Origin: Chryseobacterium indologenes
GTDB lineage: Bacteria > Bacteroidota > Bacteroidia > Flavobacteriales > Weeksellaceae
Assembly (NCBI GenBank): GCA_002439165.1
Contig: DJTE01000035.1
Span: 28,080 to 92,079 of the forward strand
Length of the DNA stretch: 64,000 nucleotides
Direction: 5' to 3'
The first letter of the stretch is position 1, and the number at the start of each line of letters is the position of its first letter. Positions 16,225 through 24,960 of the stretch are shown here, one piece after another. Position numbers and translations under genes: made by a program. Under the pieces are notes generated by a model. It was not told the DNA's origin. It ran no database searches and saw nothing but the letters and a program-made list of their open reading frames with translations.

Positions 16225-17700
16225 ATGGCAAAATTAACCTCAAGAAGCGAAGATTACAGCAAATGGTATAATGAGCTGGTTGTAAAAGCTGACTTAGCAG
16301 AAAACTCCGGAGTAAGAGGATGTATGGTGATCAAACCATACGGCTATGCAATCTGGGAAAAAATGCGTGATGAAATGGATAAAAAATTCAAAGAAACCGG
16401 TCACGTTAATGCTTATTTCCCGCTTTTTGTGCCCAAGAGCTTGTTTGAGGCTGAGGAGAAAAATGCAGAAGGTTTTGCTAAAGAATGTGCAGTGGTTACC
16501 CATTACAGATTAAAAACAGATCCGGACAACCCTTCCAAACTGATTGTAGATCCGGATGCCAAACTGGAAGAAGAACTTATCGTACGTCCAACTTCTGAAG
16601 CCATCATCTGGAATACCTATAAAAACTGGATCCAGTCTTACAGAGACCTTCCGATCCTGATCAACCAATGGGCCAATGTGGTACGCTGGGAAATGAGAAC
16701 GCGTTTATTCCTGAGAACCGCTGAATTTTTATGGCAGGAAGGCCATACAGCGCACGCCACCAAAGAAGAAGCCGTGGAAGAAGCCGAAAAAATGAACAAG
16801 GTATATGCCGATTTTGCAGAAAACTTTATGGCCATTCCGGTAATTCAGGGGTTAAAAACACCTTCTGAAAGATTTGCAGGTGCTGACGAGACCTACTGTA
16901 TTGAAGCTTTAATGCAGGACGGAAAAGCCCTTCAGGCAGGAACGTCTCACTTCCTGGGTCAGAATTTCGCAAAAGCTTTCGATGTAAAGTTCACCAATAA
17001 AGAAGGAAAAATTGAACACGCATGGGCTACCTCATGGGGAACCTCTACCCGTCTGATGGGAGCACTCATCATGACCCACTCCGATGATTTCGGATTGGTA
17101 CTTCCTCCTACCCTGGCTCCGATCCAGGTAGTGATTGTTCCGATCTTTAAAGGAGATGAACAGCTTGCCCAGATCAGTGAAGTGGCTCTGGATATCCAGG
17201 CTAAACTGAGAGCAAAGGGAATCTCTGTGAAATTTGACAACGATACCCAGAACAAACCGGGCTGGAAATTTGCAGAATATGAACTGAAAGGGGTTCCGGT
17301 AAGAATTGCAATGGGACCAAGAGATCTGGAAAACAGGTCTGTTGAAATTGCAAGAAGAGATAACCTTACCAAAGAAGTCCGTTCTATTGAAGGACTGGAT
17401 AGCTACATCGAAGAACTATTGAAGACCATTCAGAAAGATATTTTTGAAAAAGCCTTCAACTTCAGAAAAGATAATATCACCAAAGTGAATTCTTATGAAG
17501 AGTTCAAAACGGTTCTTGAAGAAAAAGGAGGTTTCATTTATGCACACTGGGACGGAACGGCTGAAGAAGAAGAGCAGATCAAAGACGAAACGAAAGCTAC
17601 CATCAGATGTATTCCTTTAGATGACGACATTGAAGAGGGAGTTTCCATGATTTCAGGAAAGCCTTCAAAAAGACGTGTGTTATTCGCAAAAGCCTACTAA
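16225..17700 (+). CDS. proS: prolyl-tRNA synthetase (archaeal/eukaryotic-like type)
   Basis: 491 residues, charging tRNA-Pro with proline. Class II motifs are visible: RPTSEAIIW, RWEMRTRLFLRTAEFLWQEGHTAH (motif 2) and GTSHFLGQNFAKAF, then motif 3 around WATSWGTSTRLMGALIMTHSD. An anticodon-binding domain covers about 300-400. There is no bacterial editing insertion between motifs 2 and 3, and the C-terminal extension ends in Tyr, as in the eukaryote-like group. No operon partner; it is divergent from the lipoprotein gene. Confidence 0.97.
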   Translation: MAKLTSRSEDYSKWYNELVVKADLAENSGVRGCMVIKPYGYAIWEKMRDEMDKKFKETGHVNAYFPLFVPKSLFEAEEKNAEGFAKECAVVTHYRLKTDPDNPSKLIVDPDAKLEEELIVRPTSEAIIWNTYKNWIQSYRDLPILINQWANVVRWEMRTRLFLRTAEFLWQEGHTAHATKEEAVEEAEKMNKVYADFAENFMAIPVIQGLKTPSERFAGADETYCIEALMQDGKALQAGTSHFLGQNFAKAFDVKFTNKEGKIEHAWATSWGTSTRLMGALIMTHSDDFGLVLPPTLAPIQVVIVPIFKGDEQLAQISEVALDIQAKLRAKGISVKFDNDTQNKPGWKFAEYELKGVPVRIAMGPRDLENRSVEIARRDNLTKEVRSIEGLDSYIEELLKTIQKDIFEKAFNFRKDNITKVNSYEEFKTVLEEKGGFIYAHWDGTAEEEEQIKDETKATIRCIPLDDDIEEGVSMISGKPSKRRVLFAKAY

Positions 17701-17816
17701 TAATTTTGTCAATTTCCAAAAATTCCGACAGAATTTAAATAAATATTTAAAAAAAGTGACATTTGGACAGATTTTTGTTTAATTTTATAGAACATTAATC
17801 TCAAAATAAATTTATT

Positions 17817-19142
17817 ATGTCTTTAAATGTCATTGATTTAATTAAAGGGCAGCTGGGTCCTGCATTGGTTTCACAGGCAGCATCCCAGTTCGGAGAAAGT
17901 GAATCCGGTATATCAAAAGCAATTGGAGGTTTACTCCCTGCTGTGGTAGGAGGATTAGCCAATAATTCGGACAACCCCGGTGTTTTGGATGCCATAAGCG
18001 GAGCTTCGTCAAGCGGAATTTTGGGAAATTTATTAGGAGGCGCTTCTAATAATCCCATGATCGCTAATCTTCTCACTTCGATTTTCGGAGACAAGGTAAG
18101 CGGAATCATCAATTCTATTGCGACTTTTGCAGGCATCAGCAATAACTCATCCAGTTCATTGCTGAATCTGGTAACAGGAGCCACGGTGGGATCCATCGGA
18201 AAATACGCCGTGGATAACAATCTGGATAAATCCGGGATTTCAGGATTACTGAATGACCAGAAAGGAATTATCTCTTCATTACTGCCGGCAGGACTTTCTC
18301 TGGCATCACTGAATATCGGTGACTGGGCTAAAGGATATAAGTTTGATAATGACAGTAACACTTCCTCTGCTGCTGCTGCGGCGGCGGCCAGTGAAGAGCC
18401 TAAAGTAGAAGTAACGAGAAGTACTACCCCTACAGGAACAAATCCTGACAGAAATAACAATAACGAAGGCGGAGGCTCCATCTGGAAATGGCTGCTTCCG
18501 CTTTTGCTGTTAATTGCTGCCGGCTATTTCTTATGGAAACAGTGTGAGAAAAAGCAAACCACCACCACTACTACTGCCACCACAGACTCCACAGGTTCAT
18601 CCAGAGATTCATCTGCTGCTGTTACCCCGGCAGATACTTCATCAGCCACTACAACTCCGGCAGCCAAAACAGATGAAAACATCGACCTTAACGGGGTAAT
18701 GCTGAAAGGTTATAAAGGAGGTATGGAAGATCAGATGATCGCTTTCCTTAAGTCAGGAGGATATAAAAATGCCGCAGACGATGCTGCTTTAAAAGATAAG
18801 TGGTATAATTTTGACCATGTAAATTTCAAAATGGGAAGCTCTACTGAACTGGAAGCAGGTTCTCAGGGCCAGATGGATAATTTGGTAGCTATTTTAAAAG
18901 CATTCCCGGAAGCTAAAATCAAGATTGGAGGCTATACTGATAAAACAGGAAACGAAGCTGCCAACATCAAATTATCCAAAGAGAGAGCTGAGTTCATTAA
19001 AGCTGCTTTAACCAAAGCAGGTGTAGGAGCTCAGGTTCTGGAAGCTGACGGATACGGAAGTAAATTTGCTACGGTAGATGCCAAAGCTTCTGATGCAGAA
19101 AGAGCTGCCGACAGAAAGATGGCAGTAAGATTTGCTAAATAA
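17817..19142 (+). CDS. DUF937-OmpA domain protein with central membrane helix
   Basis: 441 residues. Residues 1-150 are a DUF937-type all-helical domain (VIDLIKGQLGPALVSQAASQ, GGLLPAVVGGLAN). An Ala-rich and charged linker leads to one membrane helix at 221-240 (SIWKWLLPLLLLIAAGYFLW). After a Thr/Ser-rich stretch comes an OmpA-like peptidoglycan-binding domain (about 325-441) with NIKLSKERAEFIKAAL and the DRKMAV end. The architecture puts DUF937 in the cytoplasm and OmpA in the periplasm, gripping peptidoglycan. The role of DUF937 is unknown. Monocistronic, with its own terminator. Confidence 0.88.
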   Translation: MSLNVIDLIKGQLGPALVSQAASQFGESESGISKAIGGLLPAVVGGLANNSDNPGVLDAISGASSSGILGNLLGGASNNPMIANLLTSIFGDKVSGIINSIATFAGISNNSSSSLLNLVTGATVGSIGKYAVDNNLDKSGISGLLNDQKGIISSLLPAGLSLASLNIGDWAKGYKFDNDSNTSSAAAAAAASEEPKVEVTRSTTPTGTNPDRNNNNEGGGSIWKWLLPLLLLIAAGYFLWKQCEKKQTTTTTTATTDSTGSSRDSSAAVTPADTSSATTTPAAKTDENIDLNGVMLKGYKGGMEDQMIAFLKSGGYKNAADDAALKDKWYNFDHVNFKMGSSTELEAGSQGQMDNLVAILKAFPEAKIKIGGYTDKTGNEAANIKLSKERAEFIKAALTKAGVGAQVLEADGYGSKFATVDAKASDAERAADRKMAVRFAK

Positions 19143-19167
19143 TCCTTTTTAGAATCAATAAAAATTT

Positions 19168-19200
19168 AATCCCGGAATTTAATTTTCCGGGATTTTTCTT
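19168..19200 (+). terminator. terminator after the DUF937-OmpA gene
   Basis: AATCCCGGAA / TTCCGGGATT stem, seven-base loop, then TTTTCTTTTTC. Confidence 0.8.
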
Positions 19201-19231
19201 TTTCTTATTTTCATATTTATATTTATTTAAT

Positions 19232-19239
19232 TAAATTTG
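19232..19239 (+). promoter_or_regulatory. -7 box of the Nramp transporter promoter
   Basis: TAAATTTG matches TAnnTTTG, placing the transcription start near 19243 and leaving a leader of about 16 bases. Confidence 0.5.
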
Positions 19240-19255
19240 TTAGTCATTTCTAACA
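19238..19255. promoter_or_regulatory. inverted repeat over the Nramp transcription start, likely metalloregulator site
   Basis: TGTTAG-N6-CTAACA. It overlaps the end of the -7 box and the expected start of transcription, and ends four bases before the ATG, an ideal place for a repressor. Manganese/iron regulators of the DtxR/MntR group use dyads of similar size before mntH genes; the regulator here is not known. Confidence 0.5.
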
Positions 19256-19258
19256 TTT

Positions 19259-20593
19259 ATGAATTTCAATATAAAAAACGCATGGCGTAAAGATAAAACG
19301 GCTCATTCACTTCCCGAGGTTTATTCTTCCATCAAAGTTCCTAAAAAAGCAACTTTCTGGAGAAAATATCTTGCTTTTGCAGGTCCGGGACTTATGGTTG
19401 CCGTAGGATATATGGACCCCGGAAACTGGGCTACCGATATTGCCGGAGGGGCACAGTTTGGCTATACCCTGCTTTCAGTTATTCTTATCTCCAATATTTT
19501 TGCCATGGTCCTTCAGCATCTTTCCGTAAAACTGGGAGTGGTGGCAGAAAGAGATCTTGCACAGGCGTGCCGGGATCACTTCAGCCCTACCACCAACTTC
19601 ATTTTGTGGGTATTCTGTGAGATTGCCATTGCTGCCTGTGACCTTGCCGAGGTAATCGGTTCTGCCATTGCATTAAATCTCCTGTTCCATATTCCTCTCA
19701 CCTGGGGAATTGTGATCACCACGATTGATGTACTGTTTATCCTTCTTCTTCAGGCCAAAGGCTTCCGATGGATAGAAAGTATTGTGGGCGGGCTTATTTT
19801 CATCATCCTCTCCTGTTTTGTTTACGAAATCGTTATTTCCAAACCTGCTTTCAACGAAATTCTCGGCGGCCTGGTTCCTCAGAAAGAAATTATTCAGAAT
19901 CCGGCCATGCTGTACATTGCTATCGGGATTCTGGGAGCGACTGTAATGCCCCACAATCTGTATCTGCACAGCAGTATTGTACAGACCAGAGATTATACAC
20001 GTGACAGGGAGGGAAAAAAAGAAGCCATCAAATTTGCGACTCTGGACAGCACCGTCTCTCTGATGCTTGCCTTCTTCATCAATGCAGCCATCCTTATTCT
20101 GGCTGCGGCAACATTTCACACTACGGGAAATGAGCATGTAGCAGACATCCATGACGCTTATAAAATGCTTACTCCTATTCTGGGAGCTTCTATGGCAAGT
20201 ATTGCTTTTGCCATTGCCCTTCTGGCCTCTGGACAGAACTCTACCCTTACCGGAACCCTTGCCGGGCAGATCGTCATGGAGGGTTTCCTGAATATCAGAC
20301 TGAAACCCTGGCTGAGAAGACTGATTACAAGACTTATCGCTGTTATTCCGGCCCTGATTGTTGCTATTATTTATGGTGAACAGGGAACCACAGACCTGCT
20401 GGTATTAAGCCAGGTAATCCTGTCGATGCAGCTGAGTTTTGCGGTCGTTCCTCTGGTGATGTTTACCAACGACAAGGCCAAAATGGGAGAATTTGCCAAT
20501 AAACCCTTCCTTAAGATCTGTGTATGGGTGATTTCCGTGATCATTATTGTTTTAAACCTTTATCTGCTGTATCAGACGTTTATGGGGAAATAA
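19259..20593 (+). CDS. mntH: Nramp-family Mn2+/Fe2+ transporter
   Basis: 444 residues with about 11 membrane helices. The two unwound metal-site helices are present: YMDPGNWATDIAGG (Asp53, Asn56) and ATVMPHNLYLHSS (the Met-Pro-His motif of helix 6). LASGQNSTLTGTLAGQIVMEG is the family signature loop. It imports Mn2+ or Fe2+ with protons across the inner membrane. It stands alone behind the dyad described above, which suggests metal repression. Confidence 0.93.
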   Translation: MNFNIKNAWRKDKTAHSLPEVYSSIKVPKKATFWRKYLAFAGPGLMVAVGYMDPGNWATDIAGGAQFGYTLLSVILISNIFAMVLQHLSVKLGVVAERDLAQACRDHFSPTTNFILWVFCEIAIAACDLAEVIGSAIALNLLFHIPLTWGIVITTIDVLFILLLQAKGFRWIESIVGGLIFIILSCFVYEIVISKPAFNEILGGLVPQKEIIQNPAMLYIAIGILGATVMPHNLYLHSSIVQTRDYTRDREGKKEAIKFATLDSTVSLMLAFFINAAILILAAATFHTTGNEHVADIHDAYKMLTPILGASMASIAFAIALLASGQNSTLTGTLAGQIVMEGFLNIRLKPWLRRLITRLIAVIPALIVAIIYGEQGTTDLLVLSQVILSMQLSFAVVPLVMFTNDKAKMGEFANKPFLKICVWVISVIIIVLNLYLLYQTFMGK

Positions 20594-20660
20594 TGAGCAA
20601 TGGGCAATGGGTAATAGGTAATGGGTAATGGGTAATAATTGATGATTGTTTGAAGGGTTG
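20594..20660. repeat. short tandem AATGGGTAAT-type repeat
   Basis: Imperfect tandem units of GGGTAAT / GGGCAAT directly after the Nramp stop. Similar short decayed tandem units occur after adk (41450-41520, ATAACTCAT units) and near 31497. Probably slippage-derived. Confidence 0.5.
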
Positions 20661-20780
20661 AGAAATTAATTTTTCACCATTCATTATTGACATTTCCTTT
20701 TCACTTTTTCTGCCTTAATGTCCTGATTTTTCCATTTGGCAGAATCTTTGTCAAATCAATGTGTAAATAAATATTGAATT

Positions 20781-21317
20781 ATGGAAAACCAGGATATTAA
20801 CGAAGAAAGCATCAATAATCAGGAAGAGAACAACATCCAGAACGAAGCAACATCCGGAGACAATGTGACATCTTCACCTTCTGCAGAGGAACTTTTGGCA
20901 GAAGAAAAAGACCGTTACATCAGATTGTATGCAGAGTTCGAAAACTATAAAAAAAGAACGGCTAAAGAGAAGATGGAATTCTTCCAGTACGCCAACCAGG
21001 ACATGATGGTTTCTATGTTAGGGGTTTTAGATGACTTTGAAAGAGCATTGAAAGAAATCGCTAAAAACGGAAACCCTGCCGACCTTCAGGGAGTAGAACT
21101 TATTTATCAGAAATTTAAAAATAAACTGAGCGAAAAAGGCTTAAAAACGATGGAAGTAAAGGCTGGAGACAGCTTTAATGTGGATTTCCATGAAGCCATC
21201 ACTCAGATTCCTGCTCCATCGGAAGATCTGAAAGGAAAAATCGTAGATGTTATTGAAACCGGATATACTCTGAATGATAAAGTGATCCGTTTCGCTAAAG
21301 TAGTAACAGGAAACTAA
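20781..21317 (+). CDS. grpE: GrpE, nucleotide-exchange factor for DnaK
   Basis: 178 residues. The acidic, disordered N-terminus (about 1-45) leads to a long coiled coil (YIRLYAEFENYKKRTAKEK). The C-terminal beta-wing domain contains GVELIYQKFKNKL, FNVDFHEAI and GYTLNDKVIRFAKVVT. GrpE dimers release ADP from DnaK. dnaJ follows 93 bases downstream on the same strand; dnaK is not in the window. Confidence 0.97.
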   Translation: MENQDINEESINNQEENNIQNEATSGDNVTSSPSAEELLAEEKDRYIRLYAEFENYKKRTAKEKMEFFQYANQDMMVSMLGVLDDFERALKEIAKNGNPADLQGVELIYQKFKNKLSEKGLKTMEVKAGDSFNVDFHEAITQIPAPSEDLKGKIVDVIETGYTLNDKVIRFAKVVTGN

Positions 21318-21410
21318 TATCAAATGATGAAAAATAATTGATTGGCAACGGCTTAATCTGTATGCAGTAAACATCAATTATCATTTTATCAGTAATCAGT
21401 TATAAGCATT

Positions 21411-22529
21411 ATGTCAAAGAGAGATTATTACGAGGTTCTGGAGATCAGCAAATCTGCTTCAGGCGACGAAATAAAAAAAGCATACCGTAAAATGGCCATC
21501 AAATATCACCCTGATAAAAATCCGGGAGATAAGGTGGCGGAAGAAAAATTCAAAGAAGCTGCTGAAGCTTACGAAGTACTGAGCGATGAGCAGAAGCGTG
21601 CCCGCTATGACCAGTTCGGCCATGCCGGAGTAGGCGGCAACGGAGGTTTCGGAGGCGGAGGCTTCGGAGGCGGCATGAATATGGAAGATATTTTCAGCCA
21701 GTTCGGAGATATTTTCGGCGGTGGCTTTGGAGGTTTCGGCGGTGGTGGCGGTGGCCGCCAGCAGGCAAGAGGTTCCAATTTAAGAATCAGAATCAAGCTG
21801 AACCTTGAAGAGATGGTAAACGGAACCCAGAAAACCATCAAAGTTAAAAAAATGAAGGTGGCAGAAGGTGCTACTTCCAAAACATGTCCTACCTGTAACG
21901 GGTCCGGTGTTCAGCTTAAAGTAATGAATACCATGTTCGGGCAGATGCAGACCCAGACGACCTGCGGAACCTGTCAGGGAATCGGGAAAGTAGCCGATAA
22001 AATTCCGGCCGGAGCCAACGCTCAGGGACTGATCAAAGATGAGGAAGAGGTAACCATCAATATTCCTGCCGGAGCAAGAGACGGTATCCAGCTTAATGTA
22101 AGAGGAAAAGGAAATGATGCTCCTTTCGGCGGAGTTCCGGGAGACCTTTTGGTAATCATAGAAGAGGAAGTTGATAAAACCATCAAGAGAGAAGGGGACA
22201 ACCTTCATCAGGAATTATATATTTCATTTGCAGAAGCAGCTTTAGGAACGAAAAAAGAAGTTCCAACTGTTGGCGGAAAAGTGAAGATCACCGTTGATCC
22301 GGGAACCCAGTCCGGAAAAATTCTGAGACTGGCAGGAAAAGGTCTTCCAAGCATAGACAGCTATGGTAAAGGTGATATGTTCATCCATATCAATGTGTGG
22401 ACCCCGCAGAAGCTTAATAAGGAACAGAAAGAATTCTTTGAAAAGCAGATGAACAGCGGAGATATGGTTGCAGAACCATCCGGAAAGGAAAAAACTTTCT
22501 TTGACAAAGTAAAAGATTTATTCAATTAA
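21411..22529 (+). CDS. dnaJ: DnaJ co-chaperone with only two zinc-finger repeats
   Basis: 372 residues. The J domain (1-70) carries the DnaK-activating HPD at 33-35. A Gly/Phe-rich linker covers about 72-120, then a reduced zinc-finger region, C-terminal substrate-binding domains (about 205-350) and a dimerisation tail. The zinc region has just two CxxCxGxG repeats (CPTCNGSG and CGTCQGIG) instead of four; AGANAQGL occupies the place of the missing pair. The same shortened form is, from memory, common in flavobacterial DnaJ, so it is a lineage trait, not decay. Transcribed with grpE. Confidence 0.96.
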   Translation: MSKRDYYEVLEISKSASGDEIKKAYRKMAIKYHPDKNPGDKVAEEKFKEAAEAYEVLSDEQKRARYDQFGHAGVGGNGGFGGGGFGGGMNMEDIFSQFGDIFGGGFGGFGGGGGGRQQARGSNLRIRIKLNLEEMVNGTQKTIKVKKMKVAEGATSKTCPTCNGSGVQLKVMNTMFGQMQTQTTCGTCQGIGKVADKIPAGANAQGLIKDEEEVTINIPAGARDGIQLNVRGKGNDAPFGGVPGDLLVIIEEEVDKTIKREGDNLHQELYISFAEAALGTKKEVPTVGGKVKITVDPGTQSGKILRLAGKGLPSIDSYGKGDMFIHINVWTPQKLNKEQKEFFEKQMNSGDMVAEPSGKEKTFFDKVKDLFN

Positions 22530-22534
22530 TACAA

Positions 22535-22559
22535 AGAGGCCTTAGGGTCTCTTTTTTTT
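22535..22559 (+). terminator. terminator of grpE-dnaJ
   Basis: AGAGGCC-TTAG-GGTCTCT stem followed by eight T, five bases after the stop. Confidence 0.85.
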
Positions 22560-22615
22560 GTGCTTTGATTGTTTTTCAGGCGCATTATTAAAAACCTAAC
22601 AGGTCTCTGAGAACA

Positions 22616-22639
22616 GGATTTTTACGGAAATCCTTTTTT
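22616..22639 (+). terminator. second terminator-like hairpin before the lipoprotein gene
   Basis: GGATTT-TTACGG-AAATCC and six T. It is about 75 bases after the dnaJ terminator and 50 before the next start, so it may be a leader attenuator or a leftover terminator. Confidence 0.45.
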
Positions 22640-22689
22640 GTTTGCAATAATTAGTTTTTAATTTAGTATCTGATTAAAAATTAAAATCA

Positions 22690-23145
22690 ATGAAAAAAAG
22701 CCTAATTTATTTCTTCAGTCTAATAATTCTAATTATTTCTTGTAAAAGAGAGAAACAAAATCTAGAGAGCCAAAATAAAGTAAAACAAAAAATATATAGC
22801 CTGCCTAATGAAGAGTTTCGTGAAAAAATACTTCCAAAAGTAGAAAATAAAAACGATCAGATCCAACTTGCAATTCTTTTAGATTCTCTTGATAAAAAAA
22901 ATTTAAGTTATTGTGATTTTATGAAAAGAGAATTTGAAATTGATGACTCTTGTTATGCTGTTGCAAGAAAAAAATATCCCGAACCGAGTATGCAGTTACA
23001 ATTTTCAGAATTACATGACAAAACTTTTGATACTGCACATGGAAGATTTTTAAAACAGATCAATCTTACAAAAAAACAAACTGATTTTATTACCATCTTT
23101 TATTTTTTCAATAAGGATGTGAAAAGTTTTTGTGGAGCATATTAA
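22690..23145 (+). CDS. small lipoprotein of unknown function
   Basis: 151 residues. The lipobox IIIS-C places the lipidated Cys at 18. The mature part is highly charged, with two cysteines (in YCDFM and DSCYAVA) and a late Cys in SFCGAY. Codons are more AT-rich (many Lys AAA, Ile ATA/ATT) than in the neighbours, which suggests a recently acquired or fast-evolving gene. No family was recognised, and no clear promoter box is seen. It ends just before a bidirectional terminator. Confidence 0.65.
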   Translation: MKKSLIYFFSLIILIISCKREKQNLESQNKVKQKIYSLPNEEFREKILPKVENKNDQIQLAILLDSLDKKNLSYCDFMKREFEIDDSCYAVARKKYPEPSMQLQFSELHDKTFDTAHGRFLKQINLTKKQTDFITIFYFFNKDVKSFCGAY

Positions 23146-23200
23146 TTAAAATATTATATCAAATTAATAATTGCTTCTATTCATCAAAAAGCATACAATA

Positions 23201-23236
23201 AAAAACTCAGCAGTCAATCCACCGCTGAGTTTTTAT
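23201..23236. terminator. bidirectional terminator
   Basis: ACTCAGC / GCTGAGT stem with A-run on the left and T-run on the right; it can serve both the lipoprotein gene and the convergent DUF808 gene. Confidence 0.8.
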
Positions 23237-23258
23237 TTCAATTACAGTCGTCAATTAA

Positions 23259-24140
23259 TTATTTCTTTACGGCAAGGGAATAAATCATTTTTCCTACGGT
23301 GAAAACAGCTACGGCAGCCAGTCCGCCTGCAATTCCGAAAGTAAATTCTTTCAGTATGGAAGGCCAGGTAGGAAGCAGCTCGTGAAGATAGTGGATATTA
23401 TGGGAGAAAATCCCTCCTGATACCAGAATAAGAGCGATAGTTCCCACTACTCCCAATATTTTGATGATTACGGGAAGTGCTTTTACCAGTAAATGCCCCA
23501 GTTTGGAAACAACTCCTTTATCGTGGCTCTTTTTAATCAGCTTGAATCCTGCATCATCCATTCTTACGATAAGCGCAACAATCCCATATACTCCTACCGT
23601 AGCAATAAACGATACGAATGTTACTGTAATAATCTGTGTAAGCAACGGATGTTCTTCCTGAATTACCGTTCCCAAAGCGATGATAACAATCTCAATGGAA
23701 AGGATAAAGTCTGTGGTGATGGCCGATTTTATTTTAGCTTTTTCTGTCACTTCAGAATTTTCAGTTTCTTCACTTTCCTGTACTACTTCATGCCCTTTTT
23801 TGGAACGGTGAAATAAAAATTCGATGATCTTCTCCACTCCTTCAAAGGCCAGATATAACCCTCCCAGGATAAGAATAATCTCAATGGCCGGTTTATAGAG
23901 CCAGTTGAGCAGGAAAGCAATGGGAAGAATAATCAGTTTATTAATGAATGATCCTTTCGTGATGGCCCATAAAACCGGAAGTTCGCGGGAGGATAGAAAA
24001 CCGGTTGCCTTTTCGGCATTTACCGCAAGATCGTCTCCTAAAATTCCTGCTGTTTTCTGTGTCGCCAGTTTACTGGTAACTGCCACATCATCCATCAATG
24101 CTGCAATATCATCTAAAATTGCAAAAAAGCCTGATGCCAT
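23259..24140 (-). CDS. DUF808 (YedI-like) inner-membrane protein
   Basis: 293 residues. The start MASGFFAILDDIAALMDDVA and the stretch KTAGILGDDLAVNAEKATGF are diagnostic of DUF808. About six membrane helices follow, with a charged cytoplasmic loop near 115-140 rich in Glu and Ser. Family members are inner-membrane proteins of unknown activity. Single gene, with a bidirectional terminator at its end. Confidence 0.9.
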   Translation of the reverse strand: MASGFFAILDDIAALMDDVAVTSKLATQKTAGILGDDLAVNAEKATGFLSSRELPVLWAITKGSFINKLIILPIAFLLNWLYKPAIEIILILGGLYLAFEGVEKIIEFLFHRSKKGHEVVQESEETENSEVTEKAKIKSAITTDFILSIEIVIIALGTVIQEEHPLLTQIITVTFVSFIATVGVYGIVALIVRMDDAGFKLIKKSHDKGVVSKLGHLLVKALPVIIKILGVVGTIALILVSGGIFSHNIHYLHELLPTWPSILKEFTFGIAGGLAAVAVFTVGKMIYSLAVKK

Positions 24141-24294
24141 ATTTTAATTTTTTTTTAATATTTGTTAAGCTGAGCAAAAATAATTATTTAATTCTATTTA
24201 CAAACGGTTTGTAAAACATTAATTTCAGACATTTTTCATTCACAATATTCTTATTCTTTTAATATTTGTATCTTAGGCATTTATCGTAATAATC

Positions 24295-24885
24295 ATGACT
24301 CATTCAGACATCGAAGAAATCTATAACCGCACTTTTGCCGGGCTTACCCTGTATTACCGTGATACCGATCTTACCGAAAAGCTAATTTCAAAGTATTATC
24401 CCGGGCAGATCCTTCACGAACGGGGTTTTACAGACATGACATACAAAGGTGGCGGCCTGTCCGGAAACACCCGCTACCTGATTGCCTCAGCCAACGGAAA
24501 AGATATTTCCGCACTTTCTCCTGATATGAAAGATTACGGGCACATCCTGCTTACTGCCGGATCTTATTTCAAAGTACTGGATATCTCGGAAGCGGAAAAC
24601 AAAACACAGATTTTTCTGCTGGAAATTCCTTCTGATACTATTGATTTCTTTACCCGGAATACCTCCGGTATTGAAAACGAAATTACTGAAAAAGCAAAAC
24701 AGAACTTTTTATCCAAAATACAGCTTGAACCCCTTCCTGAGCTTTCAGATAAAGACTGGCTGGAAAGGACATCCTATCCTATCGGAATGAATGAGTGTGG
24801 AAAACTGTTTTATGATGAAACAGAAAAGCCATCCAGAGAGAATCAGACAGTACCCAGGCCCAGGCCGTGGTGGAAATTATGGTAA
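24295..24885 (+). CDS. hypothetical cytoplasmic protein
   Basis: 196 residues with no signal peptide or membrane helix. Readable stretches include EIYNRTFAGLTLYYRDTDL at the start, a central GGGLSGNTRYLIASANGKD, and a Pro/Arg-rich end PRPRPWWKLW. The mix of short strands and helices looks like a compact globular protein. I do not recognise the family. It is not clearly linked to neighbours. Confidence 0.65.
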   Translation: MTHSDIEEIYNRTFAGLTLYYRDTDLTEKLISKYYPGQILHERGFTDMTYKGGGLSGNTRYLIASANGKDISALSPDMKDYGHILLTAGSYFKVLDISEAENKTQIFLLEIPSDTIDFFTRNTSGIENEITEKAKQNFLSKIQLEPLPELSDKDWLERTSYPIGMNECGKLFYDETEKPSRENQTVPRPRPWWKLW

Positions 24886-24922
24886 ATTCATCCTGATTAA
24901 ACTGAAGAATAGTCTGCTGTAT

Positions 24923-24930
24923 TATTTTTG
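24923..24930 (+). promoter_or_regulatory. -7 box of the GLPGLI operon
   Basis: TATTTTTG. An in-frame ATG at 24928 lies inside this box, which supports the downstream ATG at 24961 as the true start. Confidence 0.5.
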
Positions 24931-24960
24931 TATATTCGTAATGCACTGAAAAATATAAAT

